DNA from: Aerococcus mictus
GTDB taxonomy: Bacteria; Bacillota; Bacilli; Lactobacillales; Aerococcaceae
Direction: 5' to 3'
Assembly (NCBI RefSeq): GCF_003286595.3
Contig: NZ_CP132985.1
Location: forward strand, 806,001 to 870,000
DNA length: 64,000 nucleotides
In this document: positions 47,342 to 57,398 of the stretch, piece after piece
Layout: every line of letters starts with the position of its first letter
Numbering within the stretch: the stretch's first letter is position 1
Made by a program: the position numbers and the translations under genes
The notes under the pieces: model-generated
What the model was told of the DNA's origin: nothing
The model's database searches: none
What the model saw: the letters and a program-made list of their open reading frames with translations, nothing else

Positions 47342-47950
47342 ATGTACCAATATATCAAGGGATTACTTGTTGATTTAACTAGTGAAGCGGTAGTCCTTGA
47401 AACGGCGGGACTTGCCTATTATATTTATTTTCCAAATCCTTATCGCTTAAGTGATCAAAAAGGCCAACAGGTGCAAGTTTGGCTCTACCAAGCGGTTAGC
47501 CAGGATGCCATACGCCTGTATGGCTTTTTTGATCAGGCCGAGAAACAACTCTTTTTACAATTAATAAGTGTTTCGGGAATCGGGCCTAAGAGTGCTTTAT
47601 CAATTTTAGCTTATGGTGACCAAGCCGGATTTATTGCAGCGATTGAATCGGAAAATGTTAAATTCTTAACCAAGTTTCCCGGCGTTGGTAAAAAAACTGC
47701 CCAACAGATCATCTTAGACTTACAAAGTAAGCTCAGCCGCCTTAAATCCGAAGCGCTTCCAGCTGACCAAGAAGTCATTTCTGATCAATCAGAGTCAAAT
47801 CAGATGATGATTGAATTAGAAGCAGCCCTAAACAGTCTAGGTTACGCTAAGCGGGAGATTGATCAAGTGATCAAAAAAGGCGATTTTTCAGAGGTCGATA
47901 ATACTGCAGATGCTATCCGAGTCGCCTTAAGATACATAACCTTAAAATAA
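47342..47950 (+). CDS. ruvA: Holliday junction helicase subunit RuvA
   Basis: It binds four-way junctions and loads RuvB. Of normal length at 202 aa. N-terminal OB fold (YQYIKGLLVDLTSEAVVLETAGLAYYIYFP written in part: GLLVDLTSEAVVLETAGL), helix-hairpin-helix pairs (SGIGPKSALSIL; FPGVGKKTAQQII), acidic linker and C-terminal RuvB-binding helices. It is followed by ruvB after 19 bases. Confidence 0.97.
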   Translation: MYQYIKGLLVDLTSEAVVLETAGLAYYIYFPNPYRLSDQKGQQVQVWLYQAVSQDAIRLYGFFDQAEKQLFLQLISVSGIGPKSALSILAYGDQAGFIAAIESENVKFLTKFPGVGKKTAQQIILDLQSKLSRLKSEALPADQEVISDQSESNQMMIELEAALNSLGYAKREIDQVIKKGDFSEVDNTADAIRVALRYITLK

Positions 47951-47969
47951 GGAGTGAGGAGTTATAAGT

Positions 47970-49007
47970 ATGTCTAGTGAAAAAAGGCTTCAAAGCGGTG
48001 AAGAATTTTTTGAAGAAGAAGACATGGAGGCTAGCTTAAGACCGCAACTTCTCAAAGACTACATTGGTCAAGAAGAAACCAAGCACGAACTATCGGTTTA
48101 TATCCATGCTGCTAGACAGCGAACGGAATCCTTAGACCATGTCTTGTTATACGGCCCACCGGGATTAGGAAAAACCACCTTAGCCAATGTCATTAGTAAT
48201 GAAATGCAGGTCAATATGCAGACCAGTAGCGGCCCAGCCATTGAAAAAACGGGTGATCTTTTAATTCTACTCAACGAACTGGCCCCTGGAGATGTCTTAT
48301 TTATCGATGAAATCCACCGCCTGCCCCGCAATGTCGAAGAAATGCTCTACAGTGCCATGGAGGACTTTCGTGTTGATATTATTGTTGGCCAAGAGAGTTC
48401 AGCCCACGCGGTTCAATTTGATCTGCCTCCATTTACCTTGGTAGGAGCCACGACTAGGGCTGGGAGCTTATCTGCTCCTTTAAGGGACCGCTTCGGTATC
48501 ATCCAGCATATGCGCTATTATAAGGTGGATGAATTACAAGAAATCGTTAAGCGGAGTAGCCAAATCTTTGAGGTAACCATCGAAGAAGAAGCAAGTTATG
48601 AAATTGCCTTACGGTCGCGTGGAACCCCTCGGATTGCCAACCGCTTATTGAAGCGAGTCAGAGACTTTGCTCAAATATATAATACCAATGCAATTATTGA
48701 TTTAGCAATCACTGAAAGAGCCCTAAGTATTTTAAAAATTGATAAGGCTGGTTTAGATGATCTTGACCGACGCATCTTAGAGACTATTATTTTCTATTAT
48801 CAAGGTGGCCCGGTAGGCTTATCCACTATTGCGGCTAATTTATCAGAAGAAAAAGAAACCATTGAAGATATGTATGAACCTTATTTAATTCAAATGGGCT
48901 TTTTACAACGCACCCCTAGAGGGCGTATGGCCACGGCTAAGGCCTACCAACATTTAGGAATTGATAAAGAGGAGAACGAGGATGACCTTAAAAACGACAG
49001 ATTATGA
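47970..49007 (+). CDS. ruvB: Holliday junction branch migration ATPase RuvB
   Basis: The hexameric motor of branch migration. Walker [10 protein letters not shown], Walker [10 protein letters not shown], sensor [18 protein letters not shown] (arginine finger) and the C-terminal winged helix ending [17 protein letters not shown]. 345 aa. The queA start lies 26 bases inside its 3' end, so translation is coupled. Confidence 0.97.
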   Translation: MSSEKRLQSGEEFFEEEDMEASLRPQLLKDYIGQEETKHELSVYIHAARQRTESLDHVLLYGPPGLGKTTLANVISNEMQVNMQTSSGPAIEKTGDLLILLNELAPGDVLFIDEIHRLPRNVEEMLYSAMEDFRVDIIVGQESSAHAVQFDLPPFTLVGATTRAGSLSAPLRDRFGIIQHMRYYKVDELQEIVKRSSQIFEVTIEEEASYEIALRSRGTPRIANRLLKRVRDFAQIYNTNAIIDLAITERALSILKIDKAGLDDLDRRILETIIFYYQGGPVGLSTIAANLSEEKETIEDMYEPYLIQMGFLQRTPRGRMATAKAYQHLGIDKEENEDDLKNDRL

Positions 49008-50040
49008 TTATGATTTACCAGAAGAACTCATTGCCCAAAGTCCCACTAAGGATCGCTTAAACTGTCGACTTTTATGTTTGAATGCTAGAGATGGCCACTA
49101 CCAGGATAAGATGTTTTCAGCTATTGAAGAGGAGTTTGAAGCAGGGGATGTCTTAGTCTTAAATAATACTCGGGTCTTACCGGCCCGTCTTTACGGCGAA
49201 AAAGAAGCGACAGGTGGCCACGTTGAAGTATTACTCTTAAACAATGTGGAAGGCGACCTTTGGGAGACACTGGTTAAACCAGGACGACGCTTGAAAGCCG
49301 GCGCAAGGCTTAGCTTTGGCGATGGTCGCTTGAAAGCTGAAATCAAAGAAACACTTGACTATGGTGGTGGTCGCCTGCTGGAATTTTATTATGATGGGAT
49401 TTTCTTAGAGATTTTAGAGAGTCTAGGAGAGATGCCTCTGCCACCTTACATTAAGAACAAATTAACTGATCCAGACCGCTATCAAACAGTTTATGCTAAA
49501 GTAAATGGCTCGGCAGCAGCCCCGACAGCGGGTTTACACTTTACTGAGGACTATCTAAAGAGCCTACAGGAAAAAGGAGTTAAGATTGCTTATCTGACCC
49601 TCCATGTCGGTTTGGGAACTTTTCGACCAGTGAATGAAGAAGATCTGAGTGACCACCAAATGCATTCAGAATTTTATCGCTTAGATCCAGAAAATGCTGA
49701 AATAATTAGTCAAGCCCAAGCAAATGGCCACCATGTCATTGCTTGCGGGACAACCTGTATTCGTACTTTAGAGACTATTGGTCAAAAATTTGATGGCCAA
49801 GTGAAAGCAGATTCTGGCTGGACTGATATTTTCATTTATCCAGGTTTTAAGTTTACTGTGGTCGACCATTTCATTACCAACTTCCATTTACCTAAATCAA
49901 CCCTAGTGATGTTGGTGGCTGCTTTTGCCGGAAGAGACCATGTGCTTAACGCCTATCGTCATGCGGTCGAGGAGAAGTATCAATTCTTTTCTTTTGGGGA
50001 TGCCATGTTTGTCCGCGGCCCGCAATACACAGAAAAATAA
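48982..50040 (+). CDS. queA: S-adenosylmethionine:tRNA ribosyltransferase-isomerase QueA
   Basis: It makes epoxyqueuosine from preQ1 in tRNA. Start ATG 48982 ([19 protein letters not shown]) is preferred to 48961 because GAGGAG precedes it and the family begins there. Motifs: [71 protein letters not shown]. 352 aa. It overlaps ruvB, an arrangement common in Firmicutes. Confidence 0.96.
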   Translation: MTLKTTDYDYDLPEELIAQSPTKDRLNCRLLCLNARDGHYQDKMFSAIEEEFEAGDVLVLNNTRVLPARLYGEKEATGGHVEVLLLNNVEGDLWETLVKPGRRLKAGARLSFGDGRLKAEIKETLDYGGGRLLEFYYDGIFLEILESLGEMPLPPYIKNKLTDPDRYQTVYAKVNGSAAAPTAGLHFTEDYLKSLQEKGVKIAYLTLHVGLGTFRPVNEEDLSDHQMHSEFYRLDPENAEIISQAQANGHHVIACGTTCIRTLETIGQKFDGQVKADSGWTDIFIYPGFKFTVVDHFITNFHLPKSTLVMLVAAFAGRDHVLNAYRHAVEEKYQFFSFGDAMFVRGPQYTEK

Positions 50041-50048
50041 GTGTCTTT

Positions 50049-50102
50049 ACCATCAGTAAGCGGTGACTATATGTAAATAAGCTGGCTAAACTGATGGTTT
50101 TT
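50049..50102 (+). terminator. terminator-like stem between queA and dnaE
   Basis: ACCATCAGT and ACTGATGGT pair over a 32-base loop and are followed by T's. The large loop makes it a weaker candidate. Confidence 0.6.
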
Positions 50103-50128
50103 ATCATGTTAAAAGGAGTTGGTCTATC

Positions 50129-53100
50129 GTGTTTACACCCTTAAATGTGAATACATCCTATACGCTTTTAAAGAGTCCCATGCCGGTAAAGGATTATGTC
50201 GAAGCGGCCAAAGCCTTAGACTATCAAAACTTAGCGATAAGTGATGTCAATGTGATGTATGGGGTAATTGATTTTTATAATTATTGCAAGCATTATGACA
50301 TCAATCCCTTAATTGGAATGACCGTTTCAATTCAACGTCCTGACCAGCGTGACCAAGAGGAGTGGCTGATTTATGCTAAAAATGATCAAGGCTACCGCTC
50401 TCTTATGCGCTTAAGTTCCTTAATTAAAAGCCAAGAGCCCATTGATTATCAGGCGGTTAGAGACTTTATCTTTAACAACCACCGCAATTGGATCACTATT
50501 TTAGAAGCTAATAATGGCCCACATATGCGTTTTCTCAAGCAACAGCGTGAAGAAGAGGCCGCTGCCTTCTTAGATAAATTACGGGAAATCTTCAAGGCTT
50601 CTGACTTATATATGGGGGTTGATGAATCTTATCTCTACCATCAAGAAGCCTTGGAAGACTTGGCTAAGAAAAGTCAGATTCCCTTGATCGCCCAGTCAAA
50701 GTTGGCTTATTTGTCAAAAAATGATGTCTTTACCCAGGAAGTATTAGCTGCTATTGAAGTCAATCAGCCCCTAGATAATTATCGAGAAAAAGCAGGGGCA
50801 GAAGGGCAGTTTTTTCTAAGGAGTCTAGCGTCTTATCAAGAATCCTACCAAAACAAGGGACTAGCTAAGGCTTTTGACCAAGTGTCAGAGGCTTTTGATG
50901 GGGTTCATTTAGACATTCAGTTTGACCAAGCGCTTTTGCCCAAGTATCCCATTGAATCAGGGCAAAGTAGTAAGGAATTTCTCAAAGATTTAGCCTATCA
51001 AGGTCTGTCTAAGCGGGTGGGTAATAAGCAAAGCTACCGAGAGCGCTTGGATTACGAACTTTCCATTATTGATCAAATGGGCTTCAATGATTATTTTCTC
51101 ATTGTTTGGGACGTGATGGATTATGCTCATAAGAAGCATATTATGACCGGACCAGGTCGAGGATCTGCTGCGGGTTCCTTGGTAGCTTATTGTCTTTTTA
51201 TTACCGATGTAGACCCTATAAGAAATCATTTACTTTTTGAGCGTTTTCTTAATCCTGAACGCCAGTCGATGCCGGATATTGATTTGGACTTTCCTGATGA
51301 TAAGCGCCAGGATATTTTGAATTATGTCTATCACAAATATGGTAGTGACCACGTGGCTCAAATTTCTACCTTTGGCACCTTTGCTGCCCGGAAGGCCATC
51401 AGGGACGTCGGTAATGCTTTTAATAAGAGTCAAGCGACCATGAGCCGTTGGGCCAATACCATTAGCTCGCAAAATCAGACTCTTGAAGAAGCTTATCAAA
51501 GTTCCAGCCAACTCCAACAATATATAGCAGCAGAGGAGGATGGCCAGCTCTGGTTTCAGACCGCTAAAAAGATTGAAGGCTTGCCTCGCCACGTCTCTAC
51601 CCATGCGGCAGGGGTTATTCTCAGTGACCAAGATTTGACCGATTTTATCCCCTTACAGGCTGCCCTTAACCATTCCATTCACCAGTCCCAATACACCATG
51701 CATGAAATTGAGCGGATTGGTTTATTAAAAATTGACTTTTTGAGTTTAAGTAACTTAACGATTTTAGCCAATAGTGTCAGAGCAGCAGAAAAAATCAGCA
51801 AAAGTCGCTTACGTCCTATAGACTTTCCTCGTAATGATCAATTGGTCTATCGTGTCTTTAGTCAAGCCAATACCTTGGGTGTCTTTCAATTTGAATCTAA
51901 TGGGATTCGCCGTGTCTTGAGGCGAGTGAAGCCAAGTTCAATGGCGGACCTTGCGGCAGTAAATGCTCTCTACCGGCCAGGGCCCATGCAACAAATTAAT
52001 CACTTTGTCAATCGTAAACATGGTAAGGAGCCGATTACTTACCCCCATCCGGACTTAGAAGGTATCTTGAAGGAAACTTATGGCATTATTGTCTACCAGG
52101 AACAAGTCATGCAAGTTGCCCAAAAAATTGCTGGATTTTCTTTGGGAGAAGCTGATATCTTACGACGGACGATCAGTAAGAAAGATAAGGCAACCATGGA
52201 CCGCTTACAGGCGAAATTTATTCGCCAAGCTGTTGCTAAGGGCTACAGCCAAAGCGTTGCCCAAAAAATTTATGCCTACATTGAAGCTTTTGCTGATTAT
52301 GGCTTTAACAAGTCACATGCTTATGCTTATTCCTATTTAGCTTATGAGATGGCCTGGCTAAAGGTTCACTATCCGGCCGCCTTTTACTATGGAAATCTCT
52401 TGCAACATAAGATTTATGAGACTAAGGGTCAGCAATTAACTTATGAGGCTAGTCTTTGCCAAGTTAAGCTCCAACTCCCCGATGTCAACCGGTCATATAC
52501 AACCATGCAGGTAGTTGATGACCAGCATATTTTACTCGGTCTTACTGATATTCGTGGCTTGATGCGAAACTTTACCACAGCCATTGTCCAGGAACGGCTC
52601 AATGGGGGGCAGTATCGGTCATTGGGAGACTTTATTCAACGCCTGCCAAAAAACTATTTAAAGGCTGACAATCTGGAAAAATTGGCGCTTGCGGGAGCTT
52701 TGGACAGCTTTGGATATAATCGCCGCACCTTAATAGAAGAGGCTTTGCCAAAGTTACTAGAAGCGGTGAACTTATTTGGCGGAAGCAACAACCAGCAACT
52801 TTCCTTGTTCAATCAGGAGAATCGCGAGCTTTATGCTCCTGAAATTAAGCAATTGAATGAGTATGATGATCGTCTTCTTTTGGAGGGGGAGCAAGAAACC
52901 CTGGGTCAGTCCATTAGCGTCGAATTATATAGTGACTATCGTCCTTACTACCAAAATGGTCAAATTCAACCCATCAATAAGTTAAGCGATAAAAGTCAGG
53001 TGACGATTATTGGAGAAATTGTCAAGGTGAAAAGAATTCAAACGAAAAAGAACCAGCCCATGGCTTTCTTAACTTTGCGTGATGAGCATAGTGAAGTTGA

Positions 53101-53503
53101 GGTGATTGCTTTTCCTAAAGCTTATATTGATTTTGCTGCCTACATAAGGGAAGGCCAGCAAGTCCTTGTCCAAGGCAAGACTCAGACCAGGAAACAAGGC
53201 TTGCAAGTGGTTTTAGACCAGTGTCAACCCTTAAATCATCAGTTGCTCACTGAATTGGAAAGGAAACGGCTGAACTCGATTCAAACAATAAACATTCGCG
53301 TGGCAAGTAGCCAGGTGGCTAGTGAGAAAAAAGCAGACCTCCTTGCTCTTATCAACAAGTATCACGGCAGGGTTAAATTAACTTTCACCATGGCCAAAGA
53401 ACAGAAAAAATATCAATTGGGTGAGCGCTTTGCTGTTCAAGCCCGCCCCGAAGTCATTCAAGAATTAAGAAAAATTTACGGCTCTGAGAATGTTCTTTAT
53501 TAA
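50129..53503 (+). CDS. dnaE: DNA polymerase III alpha subunit DnaE
   Basis: A DNA-synthesis enzyme; Firmicutes use DnaE beside PolC. GTG 50129 is the start, behind AAAAGGAG. N-terminal PHP domain about 1-260: its usual metal-binding His positions are changed (NVNTSYTLL, ISDVNVMYG), so it is probably inactive. Catalytic core: GPGRGSAAGSLVAYC, PDIDLDFPDD, and the thumb/finger region to about 850; helix-hairpin-helix; OB fold about 965-1050 (VTIIGEIVKVKRIQTKKNQP). 1124 aa is usual for lactobacilli and relatives. Confidence 0.96.
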   Translation: MFTPLNVNTSYTLLKSPMPVKDYVEAAKALDYQNLAISDVNVMYGVIDFYNYCKHYDINPLIGMTVSIQRPDQRDQEEWLIYAKNDQGYRSLMRLSSLIKSQEPIDYQAVRDFIFNNHRNWITILEANNGPHMRFLKQQREEEAAAFLDKLREIFKASDLYMGVDESYLYHQEALEDLAKKSQIPLIAQSKLAYLSKNDVFTQEVLAAIEVNQPLDNYREKAGAEGQFFLRSLASYQESYQNKGLAKAFDQVSEAFDGVHLDIQFDQALLPKYPIESGQSSKEFLKDLAYQGLSKRVGNKQSYRERLDYELSIIDQMGFNDYFLIVWDVMDYAHKKHIMTGPGRGSAAGSLVAYCLFITDVDPIRNHLLFERFLNPERQSMPDIDLDFPDDKRQDILNYVYHKYGSDHVAQISTFGTFAARKAIRDVGNAFNKSQATMSRWANTISSQNQTLEEAYQSSSQLQQYIAAEEDGQLWFQTAKKIEGLPRHVSTHAAGVILSDQDLTDFIPLQAALNHSIHQSQYTMHEIERIGLLKIDFLSLSNLTILANSVRAAEKISKSRLRPIDFPRNDQLVYRVFSQANTLGVFQFESNGIRRVLRRVKPSSMADLAAVNALYRPGPMQQINHFVNRKHGKEPITYPHPDLEGILKETYGIIVYQEQVMQVAQKIAGFSLGEADILRRTISKKDKATMDRLQAKFIRQAVAKGYSQSVAQKIYAYIEAFADYGFNKSHAYAYSYLAYEMAWLKVHYPAAFYYGNLLQHKIYETKGQQLTYEASLCQVKLQLPDVNRSYTTMQVVDDQHILLGLTDIRGLMRNFTTAIVQERLNGGQYRSLGDFIQRLPKNYLKADNLEKLALAGALDSFGYNRRTLIEEALPKLLEAVNLFGGSNNQQLSLFNQENRELYAPEIKQLNEYDDRLLLEGEQETLGQSISVELYSDYRPYYQNGQIQPINKLSDKSQVTIIGEIVKVKRIQTKKNQPMAFLTLRDEHSEVEVIAFPKAYIDFAAYIREGQQVLVQGKTQTRKQGLQVVLDQCQPLNHQLLTELERKRLNSIQTINIRVASSQVASEKKADLLALINKYHGRVKLTFTMAKEQKKYQLGERFAVQARPEVIQELRKIYGSENVLY

Positions 53504-53528
53504 TGAAATCGTTTTAATAGGAAAACCC

Positions 53529-53558
53529 TTAGTAATCAGCTTAGAAACATGATATTAT
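53529..53558 (+). promoter_or_regulatory. possible promoter of pfkA-pyk
   Basis: TTAGTA 53529-53534, N18, TATTAT 53553-53558, about 35 bases before the pfkA ATG. The -35 box is weak. I see no clear cre or CggR-type operator. Confidence 0.4.
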
Positions 53559-53592
53559 ATGACGTGAAGGGAAAAGAAAGGATAAGATTTAT

Positions 53593-54579
53593 ATGGCAAA
53601 AAAAATTGCGGTCTTAACAAGCGGTGGCGATGCTCCTGGCATGAATGCTGCGATCCGCGCAATCGTACGTAAGATCATTTTTGATGGTAACGAAGCTTAT
53701 GGGGTACGTTATGGATTCCGTGGCTTAGCAGATGGAGATATTTTCCAAATGACTGCTGCTGATGTTTCCACCCTATCTTCGCGTGGCGGAACGATTCTGT
53801 TTACAGCCCGCTACCCTGAATTTGCAGAGGAAGAAGGCCAACTCAAAGCCATAGAACAATTAAAACGTCATGAAATTGACGGCTTGGTTGTCATTGGCGG
53901 AGACGGGTCCTATCAAGGGGCTTTGGCCTTGTCACGACGTGGCTTCCCAACGGTTGGTATTCCTGGAACAATCGATAATGATATTCCTGGTACTGACTTT
54001 ACCATCGGTTTTGATACGGCATGCAACACTGCCCTAGAAGCTTTGGATAAGTTAAGAGATACCGCCAAAAGCCACATGCGGACTTTTGTGGTTGAAGTAA
54101 TGGGGCGGCATGCCGGAGATATCGCCTTATGGTCTGGCATTGGATGTGGTGCTGACCAAGTGATTATTCCAGAAATTAATTTTGATATCCAAGAGGTCGT
54201 TGACCAAATTAATCAAGGACGTGAAAAGGGTAAGAAGCATACCCTCATTGTTTTAGCTGAAGGCGTTATGCCAGGCTATAAATTTGCTGATTTACTGGAT
54301 GAATATGGAAATTACCACATTCGGACTACCGTATTAGGACACGTTCAACGTGGAGGATCACCAAGCGCTAAAGACCGTATGTTAGCAACTTCTTTAGGAC
54401 ATGCAGCTGTTGAAGCTTTAGCTAACGGTCAATCTGGAGTATGTATGGGGATTGTAGATAATAAAATTGTCTATACCGACATTGAAAATGCCCTAGAGAA
54501 AAAAGACGACCGTCAAAAACGTAATACGCTCAATAAATATCTCTATGATCTTAACCAAGAAACCTCAGTTTGGTCTTAA
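53593..54579 (+). CDS. pfkA: ATP-dependent 6-phosphofructokinase
   Basis: It phosphorylates fructose 6-phosphate in glycolysis. At 328 aa it is slightly longer than the usual about 320. Motifs: [15 protein letters not shown] (ATP), [21 protein letters not shown] with the catalytic Asp, [25 protein letters not shown] 53593 follows GAAAGGATAAG. pyk starts 20 bases after the stop; the pfkA-pyk operon is standard in Firmicutes. Confidence 0.97.
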   Translation: MAKKIAVLTSGGDAPGMNAAIRAIVRKIIFDGNEAYGVRYGFRGLADGDIFQMTAADVSTLSSRGGTILFTARYPEFAEEEGQLKAIEQLKRHEIDGLVVIGGDGSYQGALALSRRGFPTVGIPGTIDNDIPGTDFTIGFDTACNTALEALDKLRDTAKSHMRTFVVEVMGRHAGDIALWSGIGCGADQVIIPEINFDIQEVVDQINQGREKGKKHTLIVLAEGVMPGYKFADLLDEYGNYHIRTTVLGHVQRGGSPSAKDRMLATSLGHAAVEALANGQSGVCMGIVDNKIVYTDIENALEKKDDRQKRNTLNKYLYDLNQETSVWS

Positions 54580-54599
54580 AAATAAAAGGAGAAAATGAA

Positions 54600-56387
54600 A
54601 TGCCATTTGATATGAAATTATTAAAGAAAACCAAAGTTGTATGTACGATTGGACCTGCTTCAGAAGATCCAGAAACCCTAGTCGAACTGGCTAAAGCAGG
54701 TATGGACGTTGCCCGGATGAACTTTTCTCACGGTGACCACGATGAACACTTAGCCCGCATCAAAGCGATTCGCCAAGTGGAACGTGAAGCTGGAAAACGG
54801 ATTGCAGTTATGCTAGATACCAAGGGTCCTGAAATTCGTACCCATAACATGAAGGACCATGCTCCGGTTTTCTTAGAAAAGGGTAAAACCGTTAAAATTT
54901 CTATGACTGAAGTTGAAGGAACCCAAGACATGATTTCAGTCACTTACCCTCAATTAATTAATGATGTTCATGTTGATTCTCATATTCTCATTGATGATGG
55001 TTTAGTCGATTTACGTGTTACTGACATTGACTTTGATAAGGGAATTGTTACCACTGTTGTGGAAAATAGTGGTTTAATCAAAGACAAGAAGGGGGTTAAT
55101 ATTCCTGGCGTTTCCGTATCCCTACCTGGTATCACTGAAAAAGATGAAGCCGACATTCGTTTTGGCCTAGAAAATGGAATTGACATTATCGCTGCTTCCT
55201 TTGTTCGTAAGCCAGAAGATGTTTTAGAGATTCGCGAAATTTTAGAAGAAACCGGGAACGAAACAGTTCAAATTATCCCTAAAATTGAAACCCAAGAAGG
55301 GGTAGATAATATTGACGGGATTTTGCAAGTTTCTGATGGTTTAATGGTTGCCCGTGGTGACCTAGGGGTAGAAATTCCAACTGAAATGGTGCCAGTTGTT
55401 CAAAAAGAATTAATCCGTAAGTGTAATGCGGCTGGTAAACCAGTTATTACTGCTACCCAAATGTTAGATTCTATGCAACGTAACCCACGTCCAACCCGGG
55501 CTGAAGCTTCTGACGTTGCTAATGCCATTCTAGACGGTACCGATGCGATTATGTTATCCGGTGAAACAGCTGCTGGTGACTACCCACTTGAAGCCGTTAA
55601 GACCATGACCCGTATCGCTATGACTACTGAACGTGAAAGCGAATTACGTGGTCAAGCCCAACAAGCCCTTAAAGAATATCAAAACAGTGATGTTTCTGAA
55701 GCCATTGCTCAATCTGTTGCCCATACAGCTCGCAATTTGAATATTCAAACCATCGTTGCTGCAACAAATTCAGGTCATACTGCTCGTTTAATTTCTAAGT
55801 ACCGTCCTAATGCCATGATCTTAGCGCTTACCTTCTCTGAAAGTCGTGCGCATAAGTTATTACTTAGCCGTGGTGTGGTTCCAATGGTCATTGAAAAACC
55901 AGCATCTACCGATGAAATGACCTTACTTGCCACCCAAATTGCTAAAGAAGAAGACTACGCTAAAGATGGCGACCTTATCCTTATTACAGCTGGTGTACCG
56001 GTTGGGGAAACAGGGACCACCAACTTGATGAAGATTCAAATGATCGGTGAACGTTTGATTGAAGCTCAAGGGCTAGGAAATCAATCAGTCATTGGACACG
56101 TGGTTAAAGCTCAAAGCCCAGAAGAAGCCATTGAAAAAGCTAACCATGATAACATCTTAGTGGTTTCTACAACTGATGAACGCTATAATGAAGCCATTAA
56201 GAAGGCAGGGGCTGTTATTGTAGAAAATGCCACCCTAACTAGCCATGCTGCTGTAATGAGTGTCAATACCGGAACACCGGTCATCGTTAATGCTAAAGAT
56301 GCGACGAACATTCTTGAAGAAGGCCAATTGATTACCTTGGATGCACGTCGCGGTATGGTTTATGATGGTGCCACAACGACTATCTAA
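54600..56387 (+). CDS. pyk: pyruvate kinase with C-terminal PEP-utiliser domain
   Basis: It makes pyruvate and ATP from phosphoenolpyruvate. Start ATG 54600 (MPFDMKLLKKTKVVCTIGPAS) follows AAAAGGAGA; the frame is open 30 bases further up without a site. Motifs: RMNFSHGDHDEH, ARGDLGVEIP, TATQMLDSM, AIMLSGETAAGDYP. The last about 110 residues (ILVVSTTDERYNEAI... ENATLTSHAAVMSVNTGTPVIV) are the extra PEP-utilising-enzyme mobile domain known from Bacillus and lactobacilli. 595 aa. Confidence 0.97.
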   Translation: MPFDMKLLKKTKVVCTIGPASEDPETLVELAKAGMDVARMNFSHGDHDEHLARIKAIRQVEREAGKRIAVMLDTKGPEIRTHNMKDHAPVFLEKGKTVKISMTEVEGTQDMISVTYPQLINDVHVDSHILIDDGLVDLRVTDIDFDKGIVTTVVENSGLIKDKKGVNIPGVSVSLPGITEKDEADIRFGLENGIDIIAASFVRKPEDVLEIREILEETGNETVQIIPKIETQEGVDNIDGILQVSDGLMVARGDLGVEIPTEMVPVVQKELIRKCNAAGKPVITATQMLDSMQRNPRPTRAEASDVANAILDGTDAIMLSGETAAGDYPLEAVKTMTRIAMTTERESELRGQAQQALKEYQNSDVSEAIAQSVAHTARNLNIQTIVAATNSGHTARLISKYRPNAMILALTFSESRAHKLLLSRGVVPMVIEKPASTDEMTLLATQIAKEEDYAKDGDLILITAGVPVGETGTTNLMKIQMIGERLIEAQGLGNQSVIGHVVKAQSPEEAIEKANHDNILVVSTTDERYNEAIKKAGAVIVENATLTSHAAVMSVNTGTPVIVNAKDATNILEEGQLITLDARRGMVYDGATTTI

Positions 56388-56402
56388 GCCTGAACGAGAC
56401 GA

Positions 56403-56438
56403 AGTCAGTGCCTATTATAAGGTACTGGCTTTTTTATT
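56403..56438 (+). terminator. intrinsic terminator after pyk
   Basis: A 10-bp stem (AGTCAGTGCC / GGTACTGGCT, two G-T pairs) with an 8-base loop, then six T. Confidence 0.85.
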
Positions 56439-56485
56439 TTTCCTCATAGGCCTTCTGGCAATCCATTTGGGGAGGGCCGCGTCTA

Positions 56486-56494
56486 TGCTATACT
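56486..56494 (+). promoter_or_regulatory. extended -10 promoter for cvfB-xerD
   Basis: TGCTATACT, an extended -10 with no good -35, about 30 bases before the cvfB ATG. Confidence 0.45.
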
Positions 56495-56524
56495 TAAAGA
56501 AATCGATATGAAGGAGACCAGTAA

Positions 56525-57394
56525 ATGAAAGAACTAGCTAGTGTAGTCTCTGCTAGAGTGAGTGACTATAATGCAAAGAATTATTATGTCCAGTTCGAGG
56601 GGAAGACCTTTGAATTAAACCCCAGTGATAAGATAAAATCGCTGAATATTGGACAAGAAATCCCAGTGTTTATCTATACTAATCAAAAAAACCAAGCCAA
56701 AGCGACTCTAGATTTTCCCAAGAGTCGACAAAATACCTATGGCTGGGCTGAGGTCACCCAAGTTCGCCATGATCTAGGTGTCTTTTTAGATATTGGCCTT
56801 CCAGATAAGGATATGGTCTTGTCTATGGATGAGTTACCTAGTGAAACAGGGCTTTGGCCTAAAAAGGGCGATAAGCTTTATGTGAAATTATCCGTAGATC
56901 GTAAGGACCGGCAATGGGCTAATCTTGCCGATTCTGTGGTTGTCCAGTCTTTAACCAGTAAAGTTAAGGGAAATGAAAAGCGTTGGATTAATCAAGTCAA
57001 AAAAGCCCGGGTCTACCAGTGTAAATTGAATGGGAGCCACTTAATCACAGAGGATTACTACTTGGCTTTTATCCACCCCAGTGAATGGGAAGTAGAGCCT
57101 CGCCTAGGAGAAGAGGTGGAAGCTCGGGTTATTGGTATCGGACAAAATGGGAATCTGAACTTATCCCTAAAGCCACGTGCTTTCGAAGTTATCAATGATG
57201 ATGCCGAAATGATTTATCAAGTCTTAAAACGGACTCCTGAGGGCTTTTTGCCTTATAACGACAAGAGTGACCCCGATGCGATTCGATCAGCCTTTAATAT
57301 TTCCAAGGCTCAATTTAAACGTGCCTTGGGCCACCTGATGAAAACTCAGCGAATTGAACAAAATGAAGATGGGATAACTTTAAAGGATAAGTGA
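56525..57394 (+). CDS. cvfB: S1-domain RNA-binding regulator CvfB-like
   Basis: The 289-aa layout is that of CvfB/YitL: an S1-like N-terminal part, a central S1 domain (QVRHDLGVFLDIGLPDKDMVLSMDEL... KLYVKLSVDRKDRQWANL), another S1-like unit (EEVEARVIGIGQNGNLNLSLKPRA) and a C-terminal winged helix (IYQVLKRTPEGFLPYNDKSDPDAI). In Staphylococcus CvfB affects virulence gene expression; the target here is unknown. RBS AAGGAG. xerD begins 4 bases after its stop. Confidence 0.9.
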   Translation: MKELASVVSARVSDYNAKNYYVQFEGKTFELNPSDKIKSLNIGQEIPVFIYTNQKNQAKATLDFPKSRQNTYGWAEVTQVRHDLGVFLDIGLPDKDMVLSMDELPSETGLWPKKGDKLYVKLSVDRKDRQWANLADSVVVQSLTSKVKGNEKRWINQVKKARVYQCKLNGSHLITEDYYLAFIHPSEWEVEPRLGEEVEARVIGIGQNGNLNLSLKPRAFEVINDDAEMIYQVLKRTPEGFLPYNDKSDPDAIRSAFNISKAQFKRALGHLMKTQRIEQNEDGITLKDK

Positions 57395-57398
57395 TTTT

